DNA of 64,000 bases from CBDCTM01 sp965222005 (GCA_965222005.1 OZ244935.1:5332001-5396000); one strand, 5' to 3'. Positions 50,761 through 60,638 are shown, numbered from the stretch's first letter. Numbers and translations are program-made. Notes: generated from the sequence alone by a model not told the origin.

Positions 50761-52086
50761 TCAGGAAGAAAGATACCGATGGATCGCCCGGGCTGCTGCT
50801 TTTGCTTCCGCACAGGCGTTGACCACCTCTGCTCCGCCATTGACCGCATCGCCACTGGCAAAATATCGGGGATTGGTGGTTTGATAGGTGTCAGCTTGGG
50901 TGATAATACAGCTACGCTCATCCAGCTCAAGACCTTCGATGAGGCTCAAAAAAGCACGGCGCCTGCTTTGGCCGGTCGCCCAAATCACCTGGTCGCAGCG
51001 GATCGCAAATTCGCTATCCGCCAGGGGCTGCAGCATTCCGTTCTTCTCCTCATTTCTTACAAATTTTATATGCATAGCTCGCTCATTATCAGCCACTTCT
51101 ATAGGTGAAGCATTAAAAACAGCCCTCACCCCTACAGCCTTTGCCAATTCGTATTCAAAATCGTAAGCACCCATCGACTGCCTGCTGCGGCGGTACACCA
51201 GCGTTACCTCCCTGGCTCCCATTCGCGCCGATTCCGAGGCCGCATCCATCGCTGTATTGCCCCCTCCCACAACTACCACCCGCTCGCCAATTTTGGCTTC
51301 CAGCGGATTGAGCTTGATTTGTTCGATAAATTCGGTGGCACCGATGCAGCCGGGGAGCTCTTCACCAGCAATTTGGAGGCTGCGCGTCTGTCCCAAACCA
51401 ATACCTAAAAAAACTGCATGGTAGCGAGATTCCAAATCGGCCAATTGCTCTTTGCTATCAATTGAGTGATTGAAATGAAGGGTAAATCCCAACTGCTTTT
51501 GCAAATAGGCTACTTCCCGAACTGCTTCCTGATTGGTGATCTTATAAGGTGCGCAGCCATAGAGTGCTAAACCACTGGGTTGGCTACGCGCTTCAAAAAC
51601 ATCCACCTGGTAGCCCAACAGCCGGAGCTCACAAGCGCAGGAAATGCCCGCCGGACCTGCTCCAATGATAGCCACTGACTTGCCATTGGCCGGGCCGGGG
51701 CGATAGTGCTTCACCTCATGGGCAATGGAATGTGAGGTGGCGTAGCTCTGCAATCGACCGATCTCAATGGGTGGAGCTTGCTGATGGTTGTACACACAGG
51801 CTCCTTCGCATAGCACCTCTGTAGGGCAAACCTTGCCGCAGGCATTGCCAAAGTAGTTGGCATCGTAAATCGTTTTGGCAGCCCCTTCAATAAGCCCGGT
51901 ATTGATCTGACGGATGAACAGCGGGATGTCGATATGCGTAGGGCAGGCCTGTACACAAGGAGCATCGTAGCAGAAGAGGCAGCGGGCACTTTCCTGATAG
52001 GCCATAGTGGCATTCATCAGGGGCTTGAGCTGCTGGAAGTTTTGGTGATATTCTTCGGAATTGGCTGGCCGGGAAAATTCAGACAT
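50761..52086 (-). CDS. preT: NAD-dependent dihydropyrimidine dehydrogenase subunit PreT
   Basis: FAD- and NAD(P)H-binding partner of PreA, related to the small subunit of glutamate synthase. Start ATG 52086 (MSEFSRPANSEEYHQNF) gives 441 residues; the longer frame to 52179 is rejected. N-terminal 4Fe-4S cysteines are in CLFCYDAPCVQACPTHIDIP and CGKVCPTEVLCEGACVYNHQ. The FAD loop is VAIIGAGPAGISCACELRLLG, the NAD loop VVVVGGGNTAMDAASESARMG, and the final FAD motif is FASGDAVNGGAEVVNACAEA. It passes electrons from NAD(P)H to PreA. The long gap upstream suggests its own promoter. Confidence 0.94.
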   Translation of the reverse strand: MSEFSRPANSEEYHQNFQQLKPLMNATMAYQESARCLFCYDAPCVQACPTHIDIPLFIRQINTGLIEGAAKTIYDANYFGNACGKVCPTEVLCEGACVYNHQQAPPIEIGRLQSYATSHSIAHEVKHYRPGPANGKSVAIIGAGPAGISCACELRLLGYQVDVFEARSQPSGLALYGCAPYKITNQEAVREVAYLQKQLGFTLHFNHSIDSKEQLADLESRYHAVFLGIGLGQTRSLQIAGEELPGCIGATEFIEQIKLNPLEAKIGERVVVVGGGNTAMDAASESARMGAREVTLVYRRSRQSMGAYDFEYELAKAVGVRAVFNASPIEVADNERAMHIKFVRNEEKNGMLQPLADSEFAIRCDQVIWATGQSRRRAFLSLIEGLELDERSCIITQADTYQTTNPRYFASGDAVNGGAEVVNACAEAKAAARAIHRYLSS

Positions 52087-52367
52087 ACAGCGGATATTGA
52101 AGAATTTTATAAATTTTTTGTTTGTTATTTTTGTTTTTAATCTGAAAATGTGTACATTGTGTTTGAATTCAACATACAATGCGCATAATTAACGGAGTAG
52201 TTTGACCTACTCACCAAGGCTTCCGGTTGGCTGGCAGGCAGGGTGGGTCGTTTTTATAAATAAAATAATATCCCACCCACTATCATCTAAATACTAAAAC
52301 TTCGGGCCGCTGCTGCTGATCGGCAAAGCAGGGCAAAGCCCTACTCAATCAACTGATTACTAATCAC
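52087..52367. promoter_or_regulatory. Intergenic region with candidate operators upstream of preT
   Basis: 281 bp between the nitrilase stop and preT. Near preT, CATTGT (52155-52160) and ACAATG (52176-52181) flank a central GAATTC as an imperfect 27-bp palindrome. GAGTAG (52195-52200) and CTACTC (52207-52212) form a second short inverted repeat. Further upstream GGGTGGG (52241-52247) pairs with CCCACCC (52272-52278) around an AT-rich loop. No clean TAnnTTTG was found. The palindromes are plausible regulator sites for the preT-preA-deaminase unit. Confidence 0.4.
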
Positions 52368-53234
52368 TTACAATTCTACAATTTTTCCATATGTCTCAGG
52401 CCGCCGATCTCTGAAAAATTGCCAGGTGGAGCGCACCTCATCGATCATATCCAGGTCAAACTCTGTCACCAACAGCTCATCATTATCTTCCGAAGCCTCT
52501 GCAATTATCTGACCCCGCGGATCTACAAAATAGGACGTGCCATAAAATTTACCCAAATTCCAAGGGGCCTCCGTTCCGACCCTGTTGATACAACCCATGA
52601 AATAGCCATTAGCTGCCGCATGAGCGGGCTGTTCGAGTTTCCAAAGGTATTGGGAGAGGCCCGATACGGTGGCACTTGGATTGTAAACCACTTCTGCCCC
52701 ATTGAGGCCTAATATCCTGGCACCGTCAGGAAAGTGGCGGTCATAGCAAATGTACACGCCCACCTTGGCGTAGCGCGTCTCAAAAACCGGATAGCCCAGA
52801 TTGCCGGGCTTGAAAAAATATTTTTCCCAAAAGCCGGAAGTATGAGGGATGTGGTTTTTGCGGTACTTCCCCAGGTAGCTACCATCCGCATCGATCACGG
52901 CAGCCGTATTATAAAGCACACCCGCCTGCTCCTTTTCATAAATGGGAACAATCATCACCATCTGATATTTTTTGGCGTATTCGGCCATTCGCTCCACCGT
53001 AGGGCCGGGAATGGATTCGGCCGAAGCGTACCAGGACGAGTCTTGCCCGGGGCAGAAGTAGGGCGTATTAAATATCTCCTGCAAACACAATATCTGCACC
53101 CCTTGCTCCCCTGCTTTTTCAATGTACGGCAGGTGCTTTTGCACCATTGCTTCTTTGATTTCTTCAATGCTCCCCTGCCCTTCCGTAAGTGGCAGGCTCA
53201 TTTGTATCAGACCTGATTTGATTTTTCTAGGCAT
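52368..53234 (-). CDS. Nitrilase-superfamily amidohydrolase, probable beta-ureidopropionase
   Basis: 288 residues with the nitrilase catalytic set: Glu53 (LCLQEIFNTPYF), Lys126 (KYRKNHIPH) and Cys163 (VYICYDRHFPDGAR). FFKPGNLGYPVFETRYAKVG and NRVGTEAPWNLGKFYGTSYF are like N-carbamoyl-beta-alanine and N-carbamoylputrescine amidohydrolases. Directly downstream of dihydropyrimidinase (11-bp gap) and next to preTA, it most likely hydrolyses N-carbamoyl-beta-alanine to beta-alanine, CO2 and ammonia, the last step of reductive pyrimidine breakdown. By sequence alone N-carbamoylputrescine remains an alternative. Confidence 0.88.
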   Translation of the reverse strand: MPRKIKSGLIQMSLPLTEGQGSIEEIKEAMVQKHLPYIEKAGEQGVQILCLQEIFNTPYFCPGQDSSWYASAESIPGPTVERMAEYAKKYQMVMIVPIYEKEQAGVLYNTAAVIDADGSYLGKYRKNHIPHTSGFWEKYFFKPGNLGYPVFETRYAKVGVYICYDRHFPDGARILGLNGAEVVYNPSATVSGLSQYLWKLEQPAHAAANGYFMGCINRVGTEAPWNLGKFYGTSYFVDPRGQIIAEASEDNDELLVTEFDLDMIDEVRSTWQFFRDRRPETYGKIVEL

Positions 53235-53245
53235 GTCAATAAATA

Positions 53246-54628
53246 TTAAATAATTTTTGATGCTTTCGAACGCTTGATAAACCGCCCTTCGCCTTTTTTG
53301 ATTTTCACCACTCCATCATCGATTGCCAGCTTTCCGCGCAACAGTACTTTCTTCACTTTCCCTTTTACTCTCCAGCCTTCATAAGCAGAGTAATCCACAT
53401 TCATATGATGGGTTTTGGCCGAAATTTTATGCTCGGCTTTGGGGTCGAAGATCACCAAGTCGGCATCAGAACCCACGGCGATACATCCCTTTTGGGGGTA
53501 CATACCAAAGATTTTGGCCGCATTGGTGGAGGTGACTTCCACAAACTTGTTGAGGCTGATCCTCCCCTTTGCTACGCCTTCTGAATACAGCAATTCCATG
53601 CGGTGCTCTATGGCAGGATGGCCATTGGGTATTTTTGAAAAATCCTTTGCGCCCATTTTCTTTTGCTTCCATTTGAAGGGGCAATGATCGGTGCCTACCA
53701 CCTGCACCAGGCCCTGATTGATACCAGCCCAGAGGGTTTCCTGGTCTTTGGGCTGCCGCAGTGGCGGGCTCATCACCCACTTGGCGCCATTGAAGCCTTT
53801 TTTGTACAGAGAGGCATCGAGAATCAGATACTGGATACACGTTTCTACAAACACCTTTTGGTTGCGCATGGCAGCTGTGCGAACTGCATTGAGCGCGCCT
53901 TCGCAGGTGAGGTGTACAATATAGGCAGGCACGTCGGTATAATTGGCCATATCGCAGAAGCGGCCGGAAGCTTCAGCCTCTGTGATCTCCGGTTGCGACA
54001 TATAGTGGTACCAGGGCGACAGCTTGCCTTCTGCCCGATGTTTGGCAATCAGCCGGTCTATCATATCGCCATTGGTAGCGTGTACAGTCACCATACCACC
54101 GCGCTTTTTTACCTCTTGCATCAGTGCCACCATTTGACCATCATCGATCATCAAGGCGCCTTTGTAAGCCATGAAGGTTTTGAAGGACGTAATGCCCTCT
54201 TCCTCAATCATCTGGCGAATTTCTTTTTTCGTTTTTTCATTAAAATCGGTCACGGCCATGTGGAAGCTATAGTCGCCAAAAGCTTTTCCGTCAGAGCGCT
54301 TTTGCCATTGGCGGAGGGCATGGTGGAGTGATTTGCCCTGTGTTTGGAGTACAAAATCGATCACCATCGTAGTGCCTCCATGCAGTGCTGCGCGTGTTCC
54401 GCTGGCGTAGTCATCACTGGAGAAGGTACCCATGAAAGGCATATCGAGATGCACATGCGGATCGATGCCACCGGGAAAAATGAGATGGCCCCGGGCATTG
54501 ATAATTTGATCGGCTTTGGCGGACAGTTTTTTGCCGATGGCAACTATTTTTTCGCCATCTATCAATAGATCGGCGCGGTAATCATCGGAGGCGCTAATGA
54601 TGCGCCCGTTTTTGATAAGGATGGACAT
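53246..54628 (-). CDS. hydA: Dihydropyrimidinase
   Basis: Zinc amidohydrolase that opens 5,6-dihydrouracil or dihydrothymine. Start ATG 54628 (MSILIKNGRIISASDDYRAD) gives 460 residues. The metal centre is visible: His58 and His60 (GGIDPHVHLDMPFMG), the carboxylated lysine probably Lys150 (SFKTFMAYKGAL), a His in VTVHATNGD, a His in AYIVHLTCEGAL and the Asp in VGTDHCPFKWKQK. Family marks such as FPGGIDPHVH and SADLVIFDP-like GSDADLVIFDP are present. It is first in the cluster on this strand, with the nitrilase 11 bp downstream. Confidence 0.95.
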   Translation of the reverse strand: MSILIKNGRIISASDDYRADLLIDGEKIVAIGKKLSAKADQIINARGHLIFPGGIDPHVHLDMPFMGTFSSDDYASGTRAALHGGTTMVIDFVLQTQGKSLHHALRQWQKRSDGKAFGDYSFHMAVTDFNEKTKKEIRQMIEEEGITSFKTFMAYKGALMIDDGQMVALMQEVKKRGGMVTVHATNGDMIDRLIAKHRAEGKLSPWYHYMSQPEITEAEASGRFCDMANYTDVPAYIVHLTCEGALNAVRTAAMRNQKVFVETCIQYLILDASLYKKGFNGAKWVMSPPLRQPKDQETLWAGINQGLVQVVGTDHCPFKWKQKKMGAKDFSKIPNGHPAIEHRMELLYSEGVAKGRISLNKFVEVTSTNAAKIFGMYPQKGCIAVGSDADLVIFDPKAEHKISAKTHHMNVDYSAYEGWRVKGKVKKVLLRGKLAIDDGVVKIKKGEGRFIKRSKASKII

Positions 54629-54694
54629 AGAGACTCCGTGCTTGGTTGAGCAGGTAAAATATGTCAAATTCGCCTAATATGCAAAAGGTGAAAA

Positions 54695-57600
54695 TTAGCG
54701 CTCCAGCAAAGCCTTTATTTTTTCAATGTCGGGATGCGAGACACCCTGCGATACCAGCATTTTCAAATCTTCCAAAAATGTAGCTTTGTACGATTGCCCC
54801 TGGTATTGAGTATCCTTATATTGCTGGTAATAGGCTTTTGCTTCCTCAAAGCGGTTTTGCAACAGCATCAAAAGGGGTGGCATGGTATGAACCCACAGGA
54901 AGCTGTCATCTAGTGTTTTGCCTTTGCTTAGATAGCTTTCAGCCTCTCCATGCTGCCCTGCCAACAGTTGATGCCAGCACATATTGAGATAAGCCTGCGA
55001 AAGGGCGGTCAGCAATTGCGCATTGCCGGAAAAGGCCTGGTAAAGCTCTTCACGCAACCCAATTTCCAGCGTTTTGTACTCAATGGCCTGAAGGGCTGTG
55101 TCGGTTGTCTGGCCAAGTATTTCATACACATTCGCCAGCGCATTGAGCCAGTCCGGGCGGCGCTCATGGGCGATGAGGCGATCCATGATGGGGATGGATT
55201 TTTGGAAAAGGGCTTTTGCCTTAGCTTGCTTTGCCGGATCACGGGTATTGATCAGGTAGCCTGCCTGTTCGTTGTACACGGTGGTGAGGGCTGTAGAAAT
55301 TTCCAGTTCATTGGGATAGCGCTGATAGAGGTCTTCCAAAATTTCAATGGCTGCCGCTGACAATTCCTCCACTTCCTGCGGCACGTTTGATATTTTAGAG
55401 AGTGTAAAATAGGTCTCGGCCAGGCTAAAGGCCGCTTTGTCATTGGGTTGTGCCCTAAGCCGCTGGAGCAGCGGGATGGCTTTGAGATACAAATCAGCTC
55501 CTTTTTGAATAGAATCGCGCTGCTCGAGGAGGTACTTACCATAGTCAAGATAGGAAGTACTGAGCTCAAGGTCTAGGTCTTTATTATTGGCATTGTTGGC
55601 ATAGATACCTTCCAGCAAAGCGATTGCCTGCCCCATATGGTGATCGATGGAGTCGGGTGCAGCATTTAATTGGGCCAGGAGGTGATGGTTTTGGGCTCTT
55701 TTAAAGGTAAGCGCATCATTGGCCTGCCGGTTTTCGATAGCCAAAAGAGTAGCGTTGGATTGGGATAGAAGGGCCGAAGCAGCAGACCTGTCATTTTTGA
55801 TACGCAGCAGATTGTCGGCCTGGTCGGCATAGAGGATCGCCAGATCCTGCTGGATGCTCAGATTATCCGGCTCCAGGGCAACCACCTGCTCTTTGAGCTT
55901 GATGGCCCGCCCTATGTTGGCCAGGCCTGTTTCGGTTTCTTCAAAATTGGCCATCAATACCAGTACTTTCGACAATTGATACCAACTCACGGAGGTGTTT
56001 CCGCCTTCCTCTTTTATGAATTCTTCCAAAAATGCCAGCTGCGCCCGGCCTGATCGTTTGATGAGCGCGCTGTCCAGTTGGTTGCTTACCAGAAAGTCCA
56101 GTTGATTGCCATATGTGAGCATTAGCTCTTCGCCATAGGAGCGTGTCTTTTTTTGCTTGTATTGCTCCTTCCAAAATTCCACCATCTCATCAAAAATAGC
56201 TGCTGCCTGCTCCGGTCGGCCAGTTGTATTGAGTGAATCTGCCAACTGCAGGCATCGCGCTTTATACTGGTGGTAAAAGGAGAGCACGTCCTTGTGTGCC
56301 AGCGCTTTATCTATCGCAATGCCTCGCTCAAGGAGATCACTGCCACGCTGCCCCTTACTCATTTGCCATTGCCAAACTCCATAGTTCCAATAGGCGCGGC
56401 TCAGGTTTTGGGCTACCAGATCGGGATAGCTTTCATAATACTTCTCTCCCAAACGTATGGCTTCCAAATAGGCTTCTTCCGCTTTTTGATGCTCGTTCAG
56501 TTTTTGATACATAATCCCTCTGTTGTTATAGGTCAGTATCATATAGGGTTCGTAAGCCTGTGGATTTTTGACGGCTAGTTGCTTATTAATCATCAGTGAA
56601 CTATCCACGTAGTGAAGTCCTTGTTGATGGTCTCCCAGCTCCAACAATACCGCAGAAATATTGGAGTAGCATTGTGCCAGTTGGGAGCGACCAATTTCGC
56701 TGACCGGAGGATGAAGTCTGTAAATGCGGATAGCTTCCGAAAGATATTCCTTTGCTTCATTTTTTTTGCGGGCTTCAAATGCCAGGTTTCCCCGTAGGCC
56801 GTAGGCATCGGCAAGCGTACCGCTATACACAGCTGAGTTAGCATCAGACAATGATTGGAGATGGGCAATGGATTCATCCAATATTACGGCGGCACTATCG
56901 AGTTCGTACTTATGCAAATAGTAATTACCAAGCGCCATATTAGCGTTCGCCACTGCCCACTGGCTGCTGTTTAGCTCAGGAGATTTAGCCAACCGCTGGC
57001 GGTAGATTTTCAGTGCTGCCACAATCTGCTTGCGCGCTGCCGAAAATTCATTGAGCCCCTGGTAAACATACCCCAATTGCAGGTGAATATCCGCCAATTG
57101 GGTATTGTAAACCGCTGGCAGTTTATTGGCCAGCGATTGCATAAAGTCCAGGCTTTTGGTCAATGCGACAAGCGATTTTTCATCATAACCATAAATGCGG
57201 TACAAACCACCCAGCTCCATATACACATTGGCCAGATCATCCGTATAACTTCCGGGGTTTCTGCGCTCATACCCATGCAGGCTGTCTAAATAGGTCTGAT
57301 AGCTTTGCTCTGCCTGGTCAAACTCATTTTGTTTGCTGTAAATTTTGCTTAAAATGACTTCGCTTTCCAGCAAGCTTAAAGAGCTGCGGCCTGAAGCTGG
57401 AACATTCAATTGCTTTTCCTTTTTTAATTCAATAGCTCTTTTAATATGTTTGGTGGCATCGGCCAGCTTGTTGGTGCTAAGATAAAACAGGCACAAGGCC
57501 TGGTGGCTGTCTGCCAACTCGCCCGCAAAATCAAGCGGGTTGAAGTCATAAAGGCCCTTGTATATTTCAAGCACCTGCAAATATTGCTGCTCTGCATTCG

Positions 57601-59548
57601 AAAACTCATTCAATTCCAAATTGATGTCTGCCAGATTGTCAAGCACATCTGCAAACTGCCTCTGCGCCAGGCGGCTTTGCGAGCGGGTAGAAAGTTGCCG
57701 TGCACCTTCTTCCGCCTGGCGGATGAGCTGCCGGGCTTCGGTATAAGCGCCCCGCTGCCAGAGCTGTCCAGCCAGCTTTGAACCCACTTTGATCTCATCA
57801 TCCTGAAAAGCTGCCGGATTATTGGCAGCCCAGCGGCGAAAAATTTTCAAGGCTTTATGCAGGTTCTCTTCGGCCTGCCGGGCTTTGTTCATCTTTTGAA
57901 ACAACAAGGCGCGATTGTGCAGCAAATTGGCATAATCCGGCTCCACGCGCAGCAGGCTGTCCTTCAAAAGCAGCTCGTAATAATATTGCCCCTTGCCAAA
58001 AAGGCTGTCCGAAACCGGATAATTGAGCCGATACAATTGCAAAACCCCCAGGTTGGAATGCAACAGCCCAATGTCGGCATAGTGTCGAATAGATTTCTCC
58101 TTATTGGACAGCATCTGCCTGATTACCAGTGATTTACGCAGTAATGAATCAGCCAACATGAAATTGCCAAACTGCAAATGGGCCGCCCCCAGGTTGTTGT
58201 ACAAAAAGGCCAGATCGTCCCACCACTTCAAGCTGTCAACCGGATTTGCCTGATGCAAAACCAGCAAGGCTGAATCCAGATAGCGGAGGCAGGGCTCCCT
58301 TTCGAAGCGCTGAAAATGGGCCAGACCGACCCCCGAATAATTATTGACCAGGCCTTGCGGATAGCCATGCTCAATATCTGCCTCCAGCCGTCTGTTGAAA
58401 CGGAGCGATTGGTTGATGGCCTCCATTGATTGGTCAAAATCATTGTTGAGCCAGGCCATCGCACCGATCATGTGGTAGGTGTCGGCCTTGTCTTTATCCG
58501 TATTGGCAACCACCAATGCCCGCTGAGCAAAAGCGACGCATTCATTTATGCGATTTTCTTTACCTAGCAGTTCAGCATATTCGTAAAGCACTTCAAAATG
58601 GGTGGAATCCAGTTGTAGTGCTTCTTGGTAAATGCGTTCCATCTCCCCGAACTTAAACTGCAGTTTGGCCATTTTGGCGTCCAGCAGGGAGCTTTCAATA
58701 TCCTGAGCGATGCCCAGCTTCAGCTCTTTCTCAGCCGCTTTGATCTCCTGCTCATCGCGCTCGACATCCGCTTTCTTTTTGTCCAGATTGGCCTTGCGCA
58801 TGTCCAGCTCTTTTTGGCGCGTCAGGATTTTCTGCCTGCCCGCCTTCCGCTCTTTACCATTGAGGACAGCCCTTGCCGCTTCAATTTCGCCTTGCTGAAA
58901 CAGTTTGAATGCTTTGTTGTACAATGCACTTTCCTGTGCCAGGTCGATGTTTGAAAACTCCTGCGCCATCAGCCAGGCATCATCTTCCAGATTTTGGAGG
59001 CGCCTTTGCAATTGGCTTTTCTGATTTTCCAGATCGGAGATAAGTTTGCTCAATCCGATTTTATCGCGATCACTTTCTGCCAATTGCTTTTTGAATTGCT
59101 CAATCTGCTTTTCCCTTTTGCCTATTTCTTTTTGGTAGTTTTTTTCAATAAAAGCGGTAGAAATTTCAAAATATTCGATGGCTTTTTGGTTGCGCTCTCC
59201 CACTTTGCAGACGACGATCCTGACGGGCTCGTCATTCAAAGAGGCGGGCAGCCGCTGGCGTAGCGCTTCCCGGTTGACCACTTCCAGATTCTGCCCTTCT
59301 ATTTTGAGGATAACCACTGCATCCGGTTTTGCATTGGGAAAGCGCAGCTTGAACACTCCCTGATCGGCACCACTTTGCTTGGTCACCACAGGCGAAGAGC
59401 CCCTGGCCGATACTTGCACAAAGCCCATTGGTTGGCCGGTATTTTGGTAGGTAACGATACCCTGCAGGATGGTTTCGGCAGATAAAAGGCTCGGTAATAC
59501 CAGACAACATAAAAAAAGTAATGATCTGACAATCAAATACTTAAACAT
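54695..59548 (-). CDS. Very long TPR-repeat secreted or surface protein
   Basis: 1617 residues with a signal peptide (MFKYLIVRSLLFLCCLVLPS, cut near residue 24). Residues of about 26-115 form a CarboxypepD-regulatory/Ig-like domain (LQGIVTYQNTGQPMGFVQVS). Residues 130-200 are a charged coiled coil, with another Lys/Glu-rich helix around residues 240-285. From about residue 205 to the end there are many tetratricopeptide-like helices, e.g. LAFLYNNLGAAHLQFGNFML, YLQVLEIYKGLYDF and AKAKALFQKSIPIMDRLIAH. No catalytic motif and no C-terminal sorting domain are visible. It lies 43 bp downstream of a LacI regulator on the same strand. Scaffold or surface-assembly roles are guesses only. Confidence 0.88.
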   Translation of the reverse strand: MFKYLIVRSLLFLCCLVLPSLLSAETILQGIVTYQNTGQPMGFVQVSARGSSPVVTKQSGADQGVFKLRFPNAKPDAVVILKIEGQNLEVVNREALRQRLPASLNDEPVRIVVCKVGERNQKAIEYFEISTAFIEKNYQKEIGKREKQIEQFKKQLAESDRDKIGLSKLISDLENQKSQLQRRLQNLEDDAWLMAQEFSNIDLAQESALYNKAFKLFQQGEIEAARAVLNGKERKAGRQKILTRQKELDMRKANLDKKKADVERDEQEIKAAEKELKLGIAQDIESSLLDAKMAKLQFKFGEMERIYQEALQLDSTHFEVLYEYAELLGKENRINECVAFAQRALVVANTDKDKADTYHMIGAMAWLNNDFDQSMEAINQSLRFNRRLEADIEHGYPQGLVNNYSGVGLAHFQRFEREPCLRYLDSALLVLHQANPVDSLKWWDDLAFLYNNLGAAHLQFGNFMLADSLLRKSLVIRQMLSNKEKSIRHYADIGLLHSNLGVLQLYRLNYPVSDSLFGKGQYYYELLLKDSLLRVEPDYANLLHNRALLFQKMNKARQAEENLHKALKIFRRWAANNPAAFQDDEIKVGSKLAGQLWQRGAYTEARQLIRQAEEGARQLSTRSQSRLAQRQFADVLDNLADINLELNEFSNAEQQYLQVLEIYKGLYDFNPLDFAGELADSHQALCLFYLSTNKLADATKHIKRAIELKKEKQLNVPASGRSSLSLLESEVILSKIYSKQNEFDQAEQSYQTYLDSLHGYERRNPGSYTDDLANVYMELGGLYRIYGYDEKSLVALTKSLDFMQSLANKLPAVYNTQLADIHLQLGYVYQGLNEFSAARKQIVAALKIYRQRLAKSPELNSSQWAVANANMALGNYYLHKYELDSAAVILDESIAHLQSLSDANSAVYSGTLADAYGLRGNLAFEARKKNEAKEYLSEAIRIYRLHPPVSEIGRSQLAQCYSNISAVLLELGDHQQGLHYVDSSLMINKQLAVKNPQAYEPYMILTYNNRGIMYQKLNEHQKAEEAYLEAIRLGEKYYESYPDLVAQNLSRAYWNYGVWQWQMSKGQRGSDLLERGIAIDKALAHKDVLSFYHQYKARCLQLADSLNTTGRPEQAAAIFDEMVEFWKEQYKQKKTRSYGEELMLTYGNQLDFLVSNQLDSALIKRSGRAQLAFLEEFIKEEGGNTSVSWYQLSKVLVLMANFEETETGLANIGRAIKLKEQVVALEPDNLSIQQDLAILYADQADNLLRIKNDRSAASALLSQSNATLLAIENRQANDALTFKRAQNHHLLAQLNAAPDSIDHHMGQAIALLEGIYANNANNKDLDLELSTSYLDYGKYLLEQRDSIQKGADLYLKAIPLLQRLRAQPNDKAAFSLAETYFTLSKISNVPQEVEELSAAAIEILEDLYQRYPNELEISTALTTVYNEQAGYLINTRDPAKQAKAKALFQKSIPIMDRLIAHERRPDWLNALANVYEILGQTTDTALQAIEYKTLEIGLREELYQAFSGNAQLLTALSQAYLNMCWHQLLAGQHGEAESYLSKGKTLDDSFLWVHTMPPLLMLLQNRFEEAKAYYQQYKDTQYQGQSYKATFLEDLKMLVSQGVSHPDIEKIKALLER

Positions 59549-59591
59549 AATAATAAAAATAATGTATTATTTCAAATATTTTTGTTTTGCC

Positions 59592-60638
59592 TTATCTAAT
59601 CGAAATGCGCTCCAAGGCTGTTTGTCTGTTAGAAGAACTGCGTGCAATAAGTCGGGTTTGTAAAACAACATGTTTTGGCTGATAAAAACTGGTTTTTTCA
59701 AACTGTTCGAGCAGCATGGCCATAGCGACTTTTCCCATTTCCCTACCTGGCTGAGCAATGGTGGAAAGTTGAGGTTCGGTGAGTTCACAAAATTGCCAGC
59801 CGCTAAAGCCGATGATAGCTACATCCTGGGGAATTCGGAAGCCGGCTTGCTTAATTGCGCGCATGGCACCTATGGCAATCCGATCATTGTTGGCAAAAAT
59901 ACCATCAGGCAGTTGAGCCGATTGCAATAACTTTTGTACAGCCGTATAACCTTCTGATTCGCTTCCCAAATTGCAATCCACTACAAGCTCCGGGGCAATC
60001 GGAATTGAAGCCTCCCGAAGCGCGGCCAGATAGCCTTCCTTCCGATCTTGGCAAATCTGCAAATGCAGCGAACCTGCCAGGTGGGCTATCCGCCTACAGC
60101 CTTGCTCTATCAGGTGCTGAGTTGCTTGCTGTCCGGCTTTGAAATCATCAATTGTTACTCTGGAGAAAGGCAGTTTACAAGGCACTCGGTCGAAAAATAC
60201 AACTGGTATTTGTTTGGATCGCACATCCATGAAGTACTTGAAGTCTCTTGTTTCTCGGGAATGTGAGACCAGCAAACCATCAACCCGCTGGGCGAGCAGT
60301 GCCAGGGTGTCTTTCACTTCCTTATCATACGATTCATTGGATTGACAAAACAATACGGTATATCCATTGGCATAGGCCACTTCCTCAATGCCGGAAATCA
60401 CGGTGGAAAAGAAGAAATGTACAATTTCGGGAATGATAACACCTATAGTTTTAGTGCTACTGTTTTTTAAGCTGACGGCAATTTTGTTGGGTTCGTATTT
60501 CAGTTCGCTAGCGAGCGCCAGTACACGAGCTTTAGTAGCTTCGCTGATATTAGGCTTATCTTGCAATGCCCGGGAAACGGTAGAAGCAGCAATCCCAAGC
60601 TTTTTAGCGATATCTTTTATAGTGACTTGCCTGCTCAT
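59592..60638 (-). CDS. LacI-family transcriptional regulator
   Basis: 348 residues from ATG 60638 (a TTG at 60650 is less likely). The helix-turn-helix is VTIKDIAKKLGIAASTVSRA followed by the hinge helix YEPNKIAVSLKNSSTKTIGV (residues 5-65). The effector domain is periplasmic-binding-protein-like, with RVDGLLVSHSRET, PVVFFDRVP, FANNDRIAIGAMRAIKQAGF and VAIIGFSG. A near-perfect LacI-type operator lies upstream at 60717-60732, between this gene and the divergent SusE-like/SusC genes. It therefore probably controls that locus and itself in response to a sugar. Confidence 0.95.
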   Translation of the reverse strand: MSRQVTIKDIAKKLGIAASTVSRALQDKPNISEATKARVLALASELKYEPNKIAVSLKNSSTKTIGVIIPEIVHFFFSTVISGIEEVAYANGYTVLFCQSNESYDKEVKDTLALLAQRVDGLLVSHSRETRDFKYFMDVRSKQIPVVFFDRVPCKLPFSRVTIDDFKAGQQATQHLIEQGCRRIAHLAGSLHLQICQDRKEGYLAALREASIPIAPELVVDCNLGSESEGYTAVQKLLQSAQLPDGIFANNDRIAIGAMRAIKQAGFRIPQDVAIIGFSGWQFCELTEPQLSTIAQPGREMGKVAMAMLLEQFEKTSFYQPKHVVLQTRLIARSSSNRQTALERISIR

